From the NCBI GenBank assembly GCA_031316115.1, contig JALDRC010000002.1, positions 62,001 through 126,000 on the forward strand: DNA of 64,000 bases, written 5' to 3'. The notes beneath the pieces were generated by a model, which was not told the DNA's origin, searched no databases, and saw only the letters and a program-made list of their open reading frames with translations. Source of the DNA: Nitrososphaeraceae archaeon (GTDB lineage: Archaea; Thermoproteota; Nitrososphaeria; Nitrososphaerales; Nitrososphaeraceae). Both the position numbers and the translations under genes were made by a program. The first letter of the stretch is position 1; each line of letters begins with the position of its first letter. Positions 38,668 to 48,141 of the stretch are shown piece by piece.

Positions 38668-39816
38668 TCAGAATGTTGATTGATCATCCTCACTTGTGGT
38701 ATCATAAATTTTATAACTATCTACAATTCGTGGAGTCGTTAGATCTATTTTAGATTCTTTAAATAGATTATATACATTTGCTCTCAAATCTGATTTTATC
38801 TGAATTGATAGATTAGCCCTATCTGTGTATGCTATAAGATCATATATTGCAGCGAAATCACCAAGCTCTTTGAACAATACATAAGGTTTCGGTTCTTTTA
38901 ATACTCCAAATGTATTTTTAGCTGCTTCTAAAAGCAAGTATTTTACATTTTCTTGATCTTCATTATATCCAGCCGAAACCTGAATTGATATAGCCAAGAA
39001 TTTATATCCGCTGTAATTTGTTATTTGATTTTGCAATAATACTTGATTAGGAATTGTTATCATCTCGTTTCTTATAGTTTTTATTTTTGTGTAAATTAAA
39101 GCAATTTCAATTACATCGCCTACTACTTCCATATTTCCTGCTTGAATTCTATCTCCAAGCTTAAATGGTCTAGAAGACAGTAAAATAAGGCCCGCAATGG
39201 CATTACTAATGGTATTCCTAGACGAAAAACCAATCACAGATCCTACTCCAATACTGATAAATCCTGCAACAGTAGCACTAATTGTTGAAAATTGAAACAA
39301 GATAATAATTGCAGATATCACAATTAACATCGTTTTTAGTAGTGAATCTATGCCCTTTATACGCCGTTCCTTGATTTTTAAAGAATCTGCAGATCTTTTT
39401 AAAACGTAATGAATAATAAAGTAAATAGAAACTGACGAAAGAAGGACAATAATTATTACAATCAGATCATCAATATAGTTTTCTATATCAAAAGAAAATG
39501 GATTAGCAAATGAATCTGTCAATGATGTAGTATTACTGTGATCATTTGTAGATAATTGTTCACCTGGATTGGAAGATGAAATTGATTCAGAAGGGTTTAT
39601 TTCGTCGGTCGAAAATGTATTTGATAATTCTCCTTGTTGTTGTAATCCTTGTTCGTCTATTTCTGATCCAGATGTAGAGCTATCTTCTGGTATAATTGCT
39701 GGTTCGGATTCGATAATGTTGTTAAGTTCTGGCGGAATAGTAGAACTCAAATCTGTACCAGCTAAATTTTCCACTTGACCATATGCATGAGTATTATTTA
39801 AAAATTTTTGGAGCAT
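38668..39816 (-). CDS. MscS-family mechanosensitive channel
   Basis: 382 residues. The long N-terminal ~110 residues are acidic and Ser-rich outside the membrane, with little hydrophobic character. Three membrane helices follow (about 116-140; 157-178; 181-205), the last with the MscS pore pattern ATVAGFISIGVGSVIGFSSR. The beta domain (GDRIQAGNMEVVGDVIEIAL; TIPNQVLLQNQITNYS) and the alpha/beta C-terminal part complete the fold. It opens under membrane tension to release solutes during osmotic downshock. The extended external N-terminus is unusual for MscS. It sits just downstream of the universal-stress gene on the same strand. Confidence 0.88.
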   Translation of the reverse strand: MLQKFLNNTHAYGQVENLAGTDLSSTIPPELNNIIESEPAIIPEDSSTSGSEIDEQGLQQQGELSNTFSTDEINPSESISSSNPGEQLSTNDHSNTTSLTDSFANPFSFDIENYIDDLIVIIIVLLSSVSIYFIIHYVLKRSADSLKIKERRIKGIDSLLKTMLIVISAIIILFQFSTISATVAGFISIGVGSVIGFSSRNTISNAIAGLILLSSRPFKLGDRIQAGNMEVVGDVIEIALIYTKIKTIRNEMITIPNQVLLQNQITNYSGYKFLAISIQVSAGYNEDQENVKYLLLEAAKNTFGVLKEPKPYVLFKELGDFAAIYDLIAYTDRANLSIQIKSDLRANVYNLFKESKIDLTTPRIVDSYKIYDTTSEDDQSTF

Positions 39817-39895
39817 TACTAGTCTATTAAATAATAAATAAAATATTTTTCTAAATTAAAGTTTTATTTATCGCGTAAAATTATTTTTTAAATTC

Positions 39896-40474
39896 TTAAT
39901 TTACTATCATTACTGGAATATTGATATTCCCTATGATTTTTCGTGCATCACTGAATAGAGATTTCATCCAAGAATCTATATGTCTACTCTTTAATATAAC
40001 CAGACTATAATTTCCATTCTTTATCTCATTGACTATTTCATGTACGGCATTACCTGTTCTAAATTTATAGGAAATATGATTTTCACATCCTGCATGTTGG
40101 CATGCCTTGATTTTTTGTTCCATATCATCCAGAATATCTCCTTCTACCTTGTGTTTCAGATCTTCATCAACAATAGGACCATCTTCACCACGTTCAATAG
40201 ATTCTACAGTGATATTTTCCATACTTTCAACATTTTCTAATATACGTAATATTGTTATTTCTGCTCCAGAAAGTTGAGATATGGATATTGCATGGTTTAG
40301 TACATTATTTGAGTCATTCTTACCATCATATAAAGCTATGATTTTACTAAATTCAGGTAAATTATTTTTTGAAATATCAATATTTTGAGAGTCGATATAA
40401 TCTTCTTCAATTTGGGCTTCTCGAACTGTTGAATTAGTTGTAGTTGAATCAATAGAGTTCTGATCTGATTGCAT
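39896..40474 (-). CDS. Universal stress protein (UspA-like)
   Basis: 192 residues. A ~42-residue acidic N-terminal extension precedes the Usp domain: SKIIALYDGKNDSNNVLNHA (strand 1 and helix 1), EITILRILENV, a variable acidic loop, HISYKFRTGNAVHEIVNEI, YSLVILKSRHIDSWMKSLF and NINIPVMIVN at the end. The ATP-binding signature G-x2-G-x9-G(S/T) near the end reads KSRHIDSWMKSLFSD, lacking the Gly residues, so this is a non-ATP-binding type. It is 80 bases upstream of the MscS gene on the same strand, so the two may share a transcript in a stress-response unit. Confidence 0.85.
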   Translation of the reverse strand: MQSDQNSIDSTTTNSTVREAQIEEDYIDSQNIDISKNNLPEFSKIIALYDGKNDSNNVLNHAISISQLSGAEITILRILENVESMENITVESIERGEDGPIVDEDLKHKVEGDILDDMEQKIKACQHAGCENHISYKFRTGNAVHEIVNEIKNGNYSLVILKSRHIDSWMKSLFSDARKIIGNINIPVMIVN

Positions 40475-40852
40475 AATTGATATTTATACAATAAGTAATT
40501 TAAAGCTTATAATTTTTTGAGAGTAATTAATTACTAAAGTATAGAAAATAACTCTTTTCAGTATTGTCTTTTTGAAACTTAATCTTTCATAAATATTAAC
40601 TATTTAAAAAAGTTTTATTCTATTATTAAATTAAAAAAATAAAATAACAAAATATCAATTAGATGTATATACAGAATAAATCATAAAAAAAAGTGATAGA
40701 ATTAGATTTATTTATCTTTAAAAATATTTGTTATCTATCTTTGTAAAGTTATTATTTTTGAGTTAAACAACTTTGATTCTAGATGGTCTAGTTAATCACA
40801 GTTAGACTTCATATAATTTTGAAGAAATAAGAAGGAACGACAGCCTAAGCAT
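40475..40852. other. Intergenic, nothing recognised
   Basis: About 380 AT-rich bases. No feature was recognised. Confidence 0.35.
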
Positions 40853-41338
40853 TTATTTTAGATCACGAATATTTTTATAATTCTCAATTACCCGTACTTT
40901 GTTTTCTCGGTCCGCGTTTTCGGTAAAGTCTTTTGCAGTAGGTGAATTTTTGAATAAATCAAAATCCTTTAAAAATCTCTCCTGAGTCGGCTTTTCATCT
41001 TGATAATAATATTTTTCCTTTATTTCATCTTCACTGACTAGTAACCACAGTATTTTTCCGTCATACGCATCACTGAGGAATTTAGGAATCCATAATCTAT
41101 GTTTATTTAAAGTTCCTTTTTCTGTCAAAAAACAATTTTGGGATATTTCTTTAATTTTGCCCAGGTCTTCTCCGTCATTAGTGTTTACTGTTTTGTCTTT
41201 TAACATTCCCCATAACATTGTTGGTCCTTCAGTATTTGAATCACTTGTTATATTTTGTCTATTTTCAGTAGAAGAATAAGAACCATGCGTTTGTGTATTT
41301 ATAACTGTATCATCTTCATTGTTAGATTTTGCTATCAT
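40853..41338 (-). CDS. PRC-barrel-type protein, one repeat
   Basis: 161 residues. After a ~40-residue disordered N-terminus, one barrel: MLKDKTVNTNDGEDLGKIKE, ISQNCFLTEKGTLNKHRLWI, PKFLSDAYDGKILWLLVSED. The C-terminal ~50 residues are helical and charged (ERFLKDFDLFKNSPTAKDF). It is divergent from the two-repeat relative at 41381 with only 42 bases between the starts, so they share a compact bidirectional promoter and are probably co-regulated. These barrels occur in stress and cell-surface-associated proteins; no partner is known here. Confidence 0.78.
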   Translation of the reverse strand: MIAKSNNEDDTVINTQTHGSYSSTENRQNITSDSNTEGPTMLWGMLKDKTVNTNDGEDLGKIKEISQNCFLTEKGTLNKHRLWIPKFLSDAYDGKILWLLVSEDEIKEKYYYQDEKPTQERFLKDFDLFKNSPTAKDFTENADRENKVRVIENYKNIRDLK

Positions 41339-41380
41339 TAAATCATTATATACTTTAAAGTATATAACAATATTAATAAT

Positions 41381-42070
41381 ATGAATGAAAATAATTTAAA
41401 TTCTATTTCATGGAATGAATTAACAGGTAAGGATGTTAAAACGAATGATGTTGAAAAGTTGGGAGAAATCAAATCCTTAGGTCCAGATTTCATAGAGATA
41501 GAAAGTGGACATGTTTCCAAGTCAAGATACTATATTCCAAAATATTATTCTAAATTCTATGATGGTGATGATTTGTATATAGATTTAAGTAAAAAAGAAG
41601 TCAAAGAAAAATTTGAACGAGAGCAGCCACCTTTACCAAATGAATTAGAAACACAAGAATATATAGATAGAAAAACTAAAATGGATAAAGAGTTTCCTCA
41701 ATTCGTGGACGGAGTCCCATTTATGGCTAAAGAACCAGACATTGTATTAACATTAGATCCAAATAAAAATGAACAATTGAAAATTCCATGGAATGAGGTT
41801 GTTAATAAACATGTCAGGAGTAGCGATAATGTAGATATCGGTGATATAGAACAAGTAGGAAATGGGTATATTGTAGTTAGGGAAGGGGTAGCAAAAATTC
41901 GTAAATACTATATCCCTACGTCATTCATAGAAAATTATGATGGAAGTAGTTTTTTTGTAAAATCCCCTAGTGGCTTGATTAGTCCCAGATTCGAAAGAAC
42001 AACTGAACCATCACCTGAAGAGCTACGTCTTTTACAGGAAGAAAAGCCAAAAGAGGTTCCTAAAGTATAA
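41381..42070 (+). CDS. PRC-barrel-type protein, two tandem repeats
   Basis: 229 residues. Repeat 1 (about 9-75): WNELTGKDVKTNDVEKLGEI, SGHVSKSRYYIPKYYSKFYD. Repeat 2 (about 142-210): WNEVVNKHVRSSDNVDIGDI, VREGVAKIRKYYIPTSFIEN. Each repeat ends in a charged helix with an ERxxPP-like sequence. The linker is Pro/Glu-rich. The short divergent gap to the one-repeat gene suggests joint control. The tandem duplication is ancient (about 35-40% identity by eye). Function unknown; family members often respond to osmotic or oxidative stress. Confidence 0.8.
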   Translation: MNENNLNSISWNELTGKDVKTNDVEKLGEIKSLGPDFIEIESGHVSKSRYYIPKYYSKFYDGDDLYIDLSKKEVKEKFEREQPPLPNELETQEYIDRKTKMDKEFPQFVDGVPFMAKEPDIVLTLDPNKNEQLKIPWNEVVNKHVRSSDNVDIGDIEQVGNGYIVVREGVAKIRKYYIPTSFIENYDGSSFFVKSPSGLISPRFERTTEPSPEELRLLQEEKPKEVPKV

Positions 42071-42336
42071 AGTTTATTTCTTGAGATAAAATCAATTTTA
42101 TTTCTTTGATATCTGTTTTAGTAATAAGCTACTATAGTTTTATCTATCTTTAAACAATGTAATTATATTTTTAAATAATAACCGGTTACAAATCTCAAGT
42201 ATATATATAGAGTAACATCAAAATTTATTTTTTTAGATGGTAGAATTGTATCTACTTTTTATTCATCATATTATTTATACAAATGACTCTATATAATAAT
42301 ATAATCGTTATATACTTTGATTCTATTACATATTTA

Positions 42337-42834
42337 ATGAGAAACATAAAACACTCATTTATTTGGGTTCTCGGAACGCTTATAGTAGGTCTAGGTATTC
42401 TTGGATCAACACAAATAGGATATGCACAACAAGGAAATGAAAGTCAATCACAACAAGGTAATGCTAGCCAATCCTCATGGGGATCAGGTGGAACAGGAGA
42501 ATTATCCATGATGGCCCTCGATTTAGATAATATAGAAGAGCATATAACAGGGGCACAAAATGCAATAGCGGATGCAAATACTGTAGCAGCATTAGACCAT
42601 TTAAGCCAGATTGAAAATCTCATGGCAACATTAGAAAAGCAACCACAAATCATGAATGATATTAAATCAATCAAGGATTCATTATCAAACAATGATTTAG
42701 AAAAGGCAACAGAAGACATCACAAAAATACAGAGTCAAATTTCACAAGTAAAGACACAAAACCCTCAACTTTTAAATGATGGACAAGATAACGACGATAA
42801 CGACGATAACGACGATAACGAAGATAACGAGTGA
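42337..42834 (+). CDS. Secreted helical protein with acidic repeat tail
   Basis: 165 residues from ATG 42337, chosen over ATG 42283 because a normal signal peptide starts there (MRNIKHSFIWVLGTLIVGLG, then GSTQIGYAQQ). Mature part: Gln/Ser-rich linker, then two or three helices (LDLDNIEEHITGAQNAIADA; ALDHLSQIENLMATLEK; SIKDSLSNNDLEKATEDITK), ending in a run of Asp/Asn (NDDNDDNDDNEDNE) encoded by four 9-base AACGACGAT-type repeats. It resembles small extracellular proteins frequent in Nitrososphaerales. The acidic tail could bind Ca2+ or Mg2+; function not known. Confidence 0.68.
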   Translation: MRNIKHSFIWVLGTLIVGLGILGSTQIGYAQQGNESQSQQGNASQSSWGSGGTGELSMMALDLDNIEEHITGAQNAIADANTVAALDHLSQIENLMATLEKQPQIMNDIKSIKDSLSNNDLEKATEDITKIQSQISQVKTQNPQLLNDGQDNDDNDDNDDNEDNE

Positions 42835-43579
42835 TACGATAAAATAATAGAAATCAACAATATAATTTTTTTTTGTAAGATAACTTTATAATATAGATAA
42901 TAAATCAAGAAGAAATATATATTTATATTTTTAATGATTATTAAAACAGAAATTAATAATAATATTTTGCTAAATCATATTAGAAACAATTTTTATATGG
43001 AAATAAAAATTTGAATTTAGTTGTTTTCATGATTGTTGTATTAGTCTAATACATTAAATAATAATCATGAGATAATAATCAAGAGATCATTCAACTCTCT
43101 ATTAGATAAAACCGTATGTTTAATCTCACTGCCAAATCCCATATGTATTGATAGTCTATTCATATCATTTGTAACCAAACATCTCATGAATTTTTCTGCA
43201 ATTATCATGTTTATCCTGATCTATAAACTTCCAGTTTAGATTATATTGTCTGTCCGTCTCAGTTTAAAACTAGAGATATTAAACACCGATATCATCTTTT
43301 TTAATCTGTCAATAATCCCTAGATAATTTCTCTAATCTGTAATCTAAATCATTAAATACATTTAGGCTCTGTTGTGATTTTCAAAAGAACAAGACCTTGT
43401 ATGTATTCATCGTATTGGTACTAAAGCATATAAAAGGATCACGAAAACAGACTGAGTGTATTGTCTTAATCTACAAAAATATTCATAAAATCTAAATAGA
43501 CAAGTTACAGTTAGTTTTTTGTTTATTTTAACACAGGAATTTCCTGTAGTTATTCTAATAGTTCTAATCTATCATACTC
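42835..43579. other. Intergenic, 0.75 kb, holds a decayed IS
   Basis: No gene was seen. The stretch at about 43105-43480 is a remnant of the IS6-like element, listed separately. Confidence 0.4.
43105..43480 (-). mobile_element. Decayed IS6-like element
   Basis: The block TTTGTAACCAAACATCTCATGA followed by ATTTTTCTGCAATTATCATG matches the middle of the copy at 57838-57900. A terminal-repeat-like TTTAGGCTCTGTTGTGATTT occurs at about 43361-43380. Order and orientation suggest a scrambled, internally deleted copy. No frame survives. Confidence 0.5.
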
Positions 43580-44743
43580 TCAATCCATATTAAATATTAC
43601 TTTTGTTACATCTTCTTTCTTATCAAATATTTCATAGGCCTTAGGTGCTTCATCAATTCTCATTCTATGACTAATTATTGGTTCGGGTTTAATTCGTCCT
43701 ACTTCTATTAAATGTAATAATTGTTCATTATATTTTTTAACAGGACAATGACCTAGTCGAATTTGAAGCTCTTTATTGAATATTTGTCCTAAAGGAAATT
43801 TATCATAGCTAGAGGCATATACTCCTGGTATAGAAATGGTAGAATATTTTTTTGCTGTCTGACAAATCCAATTTATTACTTGTAATGGATTAGCAGGTTC
43901 ATAGGCAGGGTCAGTCAATTTTGAATGTTCGTGGCCATTATAACTTTGCTCATCATCTTTTGTTGACATATGACCTACTGCTTCATATCCAACTGCATCA
44001 ATACAAATAGTTCCTTTCCCATTCGTCTCTTTTTTTACAACTTTAACAGGATCATCATCATCAAAATTGATTATTTCAGCGCCAAGGTCTTTAACTTTTG
44101 ATAAACGGGATGGCCAATGATCTATACAAAATACTCTAGCTGCACCTCTTAAAAATGAACTTAATACTGCAAAGTACCCAACAGGACCTGCACCGAACAC
44201 CGTTACATCATCTCCTGGTTGAACATTTGCAATATCTGCCCCAAAATATCCTGTAGGAAGTATATCACTCAAAAATAGTGCTTGTTCATCATTAGAAATA
44301 CTATCTGGAAGTCTTAATGCTCAAGTATTTGCAAATGGTACTCGGACATATTCTGCTTGTCCACCATCGTATCCTCCCATCAATTGTGTATAGCCATAAG
44401 CTGCACCAAACTCTGCATGGGGGTTTGATCTATCACATTGGGACCATAATTCATGCCTACAGAACCAACAATTTCCACAACTAATATTAAATGGAATTAC
44501 AACGCGATCACCTTTTTCGACCTCGTTAACAGATGATCCAGTCTCTTCTACAATTCCCATAAATTTATGTCCCAATGTTTGTCCAGGTTCCATACCTTGC
44601 ACTGTCCCATGATAGAGATGCAAGTCTGATCCACAGAGAGCAGTAAATGTTACCTTTAAAATAATATCTTTGTCTTTTATTTCTTGTTTTGGTTTATCAT
44701 CTAATCTCACATCTTTTGGACCATGATATACTAATGCTTTCAC
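43580..44743 (-). pseudogene. Zinc-dependent alcohol/formaldehyde dehydrogenase, one internal TGA
   Basis: The gene starts at ATG 44743 and reads the GroES-like domain with catalytic Cys (ALCGSDLHLYHG), GHKFMGIVEE, structural zinc lobe CGNCWFCRHELWSQC and QAEYVRVPFANT, then TGA at 44321-44323. The same frame continues (ALRLPDSISNDEQALFLSDI, GYFGADIANVQPGDDVTVFG, AGPVGYFAVL) to the end at 43580. Only one codon interrupts an otherwise complete ~387-residue protein of the type resembling glutathione-independent formaldehyde dehydrogenase. All zinc ligands and the Rossmann GxGxxG are kept. It may be a fresh nonsense mutation, a sequence error, or a read-through gene. Confidence 0.8.
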
Positions 44744-45142
44744 AATATACAGCTATGCAACATTAATAATAAGCCTTAATGGAAATAAATCAATATTTTA
44801 ATAACTAATACTACAGATACAAAATATATTCATAAACTAAGTTGGAAAAATGGAAAATAATTGATACTGCTTTGATTGATTAAAGAAAATATTAAGATTT
44901 CTGTTTAAGATTTTTATAAATTAGATCAAGGGGATATGTCCATAGTAATTGTACTAATATCAATGGTCTATCGTTTATTCATCTAGTTCCACTGAAATAT
45001 ACGTCATGATATTCTAACTTTAGAGATAGTATGGCTAATGATTAGAGATTATGAATAAAAGCAATTATTTTTTAGGGTGTAGAATTTAACAAAAATAAAA
45101 TGTATTAACCTCTTTTATAAAATATTGACTACTTTAGTAGTA
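44744..45142. other. Divergent gap, nothing recognised
   Basis: About 400 AT-rich bases between the dehydrogenase and the Cys-rich gene. No specific site was identified. Confidence 0.35.
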
Positions 45143-45496
45143 ATGAGTAAGAATATTCGAACTGTAAGTGCTTTTCATAATCCAAAATATGCGGAATGTA
45201 TAGAAGCGTGCAATCATTGTGCAAATGCATGTGAATATTGCGGTTCCTTCTGTTTAACAGAAGAGAATATTAAAATGATGTTAAAATGTATTGAACTTTG
45301 TATTTACTGCGCAGATGTTTGTAGATTTGCTTCAAAATATATGTCTTGTGATAGTACTTATTCAAAAGAGATTTGTGAAACCTGTGCAAAAGTATGTAAG
45401 GCATGTGCTAAAGAATGTGAAAAACACGATATGGATCATTGTAAACAGTGTGCACAAATATGTTATGAATGTGCAAAAGTCTGTAGCAACATGTAG
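45143..45496 (+). CDS. Four-helix Cys-rich copper-storage-like protein
   Basis: 117 residues from ATG 45143 (an in-frame TTG at 45125 is a weaker choice). About 20 Cys are spaced on helices: AECIEACNHCANACEYCGSF, KCIELCIYCADVCRFASKYM, ETCAKVCKACAKECEKHDMD, HCKQCAQICYECAKVCSNM. This is the DUF326/copper-storage (Csp) pattern, in which Cys line the inside of a four-helix bundle and hold many Cu(I) ions. There is no signal peptide, so it would store copper in the cytoplasm, useful to an organism whose ammonia oxidation and NirK need much copper. It stands alone. Confidence 0.87.
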   Translation: MSKNIRTVSAFHNPKYAECIEACNHCANACEYCGSFCLTEENIKMMLKCIELCIYCADVCRFASKYMSCDSTYSKEICETCAKVCKACAKECEKHDMDHCKQCAQICYECAKVCSNM

Positions 45497-45699
45497 TAAA
45501 TTTAAAAAACTCTTTATCTATTGATAGTGTTCATCAAAGTATTCAAGGTAATCAGGAATTTCATTTTTCTTTTAACCAGAATTTTCTCAAATTTTAATTG
45601 TATCTATATTTACAAAATACGAGATGATTTGCCTGGAACTACTATGAATCTAGAATTGTATACAGTTCACTTGCCATATTTAGATATATCTCATAAAAT

Positions 45700-45850
45700 T
45701 CTCTGTCATACTTAACTCCCTTTCTAAAGACCAACATGATCTCCTATTTTGAGTCTTGAAAGTTCCGGTACTTTTGAATGCACTTAGAATAAGAGCAAGA
45801 ATGTACAAATACAAAGAATAGAATGCAAGATGAGTAAAAGTTTTGTTTCA
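45700..45850 (-). mobile_element. Decayed end of the IS6-like element
   Basis: AAGAATGTACAAATACAAAGAA and the neighbouring sequence parallel the transposase-start end of the copies at 9230-9262 and 26730-26770. Heavily mutated, no repeat ends kept; recognised from order of short blocks only. Confidence 0.4.
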
Positions 45851-46096
45851 GATAAATCTTACTGTCATATATTGTCAGAGTAGAACATACATAGATTTAG
45901 ATCTATAGCTAGGTTTCTAACTAAAGATCTTTATTTTCTTGTTTTCAATATTTGTATATCTCTGTACATCTTCATGATGTATGAATTCATTTTTTTATAG
46001 TTAGTTAGTTTAGTTCTTATAACCACAAGTAATTTTTATTTGAGAATATAACCAAAAAGTTTACACAATATATTAACATACCTATACCTAGAAAAA

Positions 46097-47128
46097 ATGT
46101 ATAAGATAATATTATATGATAAAAATGGGTTTCAGATCACAGACAAAATTGATGATTTGAAAAAAGATAGCTCAAAAAAAAAGTGGATAGACCTCATAGA
46201 TCCTACACAGGAAGAAGTAAAAAAAATAAAACAAATTTTTGCATTAGATTCTGATGCATTGGAACAGTATTTTAACGGTTCGAAAAAACCTGATATTAGA
46301 GTATTAAATAATCAAAGATTTATTATTCTGATAGATTTAAATTATAAAAAATTAGATATACTGGAAAAAGAAGGATTGTATATATTCCAAGGTCTAGATT
46401 GGCTTGTTACTATTCATTCCTCTACATTTAAATTATTTGAAGGTATTACCAAGAATTTAAAACATAAAAATCAAATAATTCAATCATCGATAAATATGCT
46501 TTTTATAAATATTGTATTATTAATGATAGATAAATATGAACAAGTACTAATGGCCATTGAAATATCTACTTCAGAATTCAGTAAGAAAGCTTTGCTTTCA
46601 AAGTCTTCAAAAAAAATCTTAATAGATGTTGATACTTTGTCAAGACAAATTATCATTTTACGACGATATTTTTGGCAGATTAGAGACATTATTGACTATC
46701 TTTTAAATACAATAGAAGAAGAAGATAAAGAAGGTATTAAATTTTTAAAAATTGTCCATGATGATATTAACCAATTAATGCTGATGGTAGACTCTCATAA
46801 AGAATCGATTAATGCCCTTAGGGAACTATATATAGCAAATATTTCTTTGCAATTAGATGATACGGTAAAAACTTTAACAATATTTTCGGCTATATTATTG
46901 CCATTAACTTTTTTGACTTCTTTGTATGGAATGAATGGATTAAATTTAGAACAGATTGGGGATATTCCTGCAGGATTAGGAATTATTCTATCAATAATGG
47001 TAGGTACATTGGCAGGTTTGTTGTTATTTTTCAAGAGAAAACAATGGATATTTGTTAAAAATTTAACTGATGAGAAGGAAGTAAAACAAGATGAAAAAAA
47101 TAAGAATAAACATAAAACTGTATCTTAA
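46097..47128 (+). CDS. corA: CorA-family divalent cation transporter
   Basis: 343 residues. An N-terminal alpha/beta domain (KWIDLIDPTQEEVKKIKQIF; LYIFQGLDWLVTIHS) is followed by long helices that form the funnel, then two C-terminal membrane helices. The signature GMN occurs in LTSLYGMNGLNLEQIG between helix 1 (TLTIFSAILLPLTFLTSLYG) and helix 2 (LGIILSIMVGTLAGLLLFF). The tail is basic, ending KRKQWIF plus Lys/Asn-rich residues. It imports Mg2+ (or Co2+/Ni2+) as a pentamer. With the MgtC-like gene at 2.7 kb this window holds two Mg2+-related genes. Length and motifs are typical. Confidence 0.92.
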   Translation: MYKIILYDKNGFQITDKIDDLKKDSSKKKWIDLIDPTQEEVKKIKQIFALDSDALEQYFNGSKKPDIRVLNNQRFIILIDLNYKKLDILEKEGLYIFQGLDWLVTIHSSTFKLFEGITKNLKHKNQIIQSSINMLFINIVLLMIDKYEQVLMAIEISTSEFSKKALLSKSSKKILIDVDTLSRQIIILRRYFWQIRDIIDYLLNTIEEEDKEGIKFLKIVHDDINQLMLMVDSHKESINALRELYIANISLQLDDTVKTLTIFSAILLPLTFLTSLYGMNGLNLEQIGDIPAGLGIILSIMVGTLAGLLLFFKRKQWIFVKNLTDEKEVKQDEKNKNKHKTVS

Positions 47129-47337
47129 ACCATACAAGTAATTAAAAGAGAAAATTTGTTCTCTAAAAACTTTTACTTAAATTTATACATAATTGTTTTT
47201 TTGAGATTTAATATTTAGCTTCAAAATCCTTGACTGATTTTATTTTTTGCCTCTTTCTTTCATTAAAGACATATTACACACAGATTATAACTGAATAATT
47301 ATTTAATATTTTTATAGTTTGGTGACTTTATTACAAT

Positions 47338-47466
47338 ATGGGATCAGATCCCGGATTTGATTATAAAGAACCTAATTTGAATCCATTATTTTGTGATATC
47401 TGTAAACAGAAATTTAAAGACCTGAGTAAATTAGGAGAGCATCAAAAGTTAAAACATCAGATGTAA
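47338..47466 (+). CDS. Single C2H2 zinc-finger mini-protein
   Basis: 42 residues from ATG 47338 to TAA 47466. A short acidic N-terminus leads into FCDICKQKFKDLSKLGEHQK and LKH, a complete C-x2-C-x12-H-x4-H finger with the usual Phe and Leu core. One finger is the whole protein. Archaeal single-finger proteins are thought to bind DNA or protein. TATA-like TAATATTTTTATAGT lies about 30 bases upstream. Related fingers are at 52099, 58661 and (broken) 29239. Confidence 0.75.
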   Translation: MGSDPGFDYKEPNLNPLFCDICKQKFKDLSKLGEHQKLKHQM

Positions 47467-47644
47467 TATTGATAGAATAAAACCTCTCTAAAATAGATGA
47501 TATTTTACTTTAAAGGTTATTGACATACAAATATCTGATTTTAGGGGATATCAACTCATTTAATTGAAAATACTTAACGTTTGTAATTATAGGTTAATAT
47601 AACAAGATACAAAGAATTGTATCTGATTATGTCAATAAAATATG
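47467..47644. other. Intergenic, nothing recognised
   Basis: AT-rich gap between the zinc-finger gene and a decayed minus-strand gene. Confidence 0.3.
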
Positions 47645-48010
47645 TCACTTAAGCGTACCTAGGGTTTTTCCTTGATAAATAATATTCATCAAAATTTCTC
47701 TTTTATATTTGAAATTAAATTTTACCAATTTTAATATATTATCATTTTTTAACTTGACGTCCAATTTTTTATTCTTTTGATAGTATTGTTTAATCTGGAT
47801 TATATGGTACTGTATTGGAGGTATATCCTCATTACTACATCTTCCGTTTATTTGTATAATAATTGAAATTATAATCTTGTTTATCCAATAATCTCATTAA
47901 TGAAACATGAGATATAGATTTTCATAATTATTTTTCCTTGAACCATTTTTTTCAATTCTAAATCCCAGTTATCAATAACATCAAAATCAAGTAATACATC
48001 TTGGCTCTGT
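47645..48010 (-). pseudogene. Decayed gene of unknown type
   Basis: Two pieces of plausible coding sequence lie in different frames: SQDVLLDFDVIDNWDLELKK near 48000-47940 and SNEDIPPIQYHIIQIKQYYQ, DVKLKNDNILKLVKFNFKYK and EILMNIIYQGKTLGTLK near 47830-47650, ending in TGA at 47645-47647. The pieces are in the same orientation as the dead glycosyltransferase upstream, so this could be an associated gene. Function cannot be named. Confidence 0.35.
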
Positions 48011-48141
48011 TTACCAATATTTTTTATACTTATTTCAGTTCCAATTTATAACGACTAGCTAGAATAGAATAACCAAATTTGTTAGGAATAAGAAGTTGTA
48101 CAACAAGACATGCTCTAGCAATTTAATATCTGTATAAAAAA

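Noticed and set aside
45291-45715. Two frames overlapping and following the Cys-rich gene
   Set aside because: The first is an out-of-frame shadow of the copper-storage-like gene; the second has no coding character and is just AT-rich sequence.
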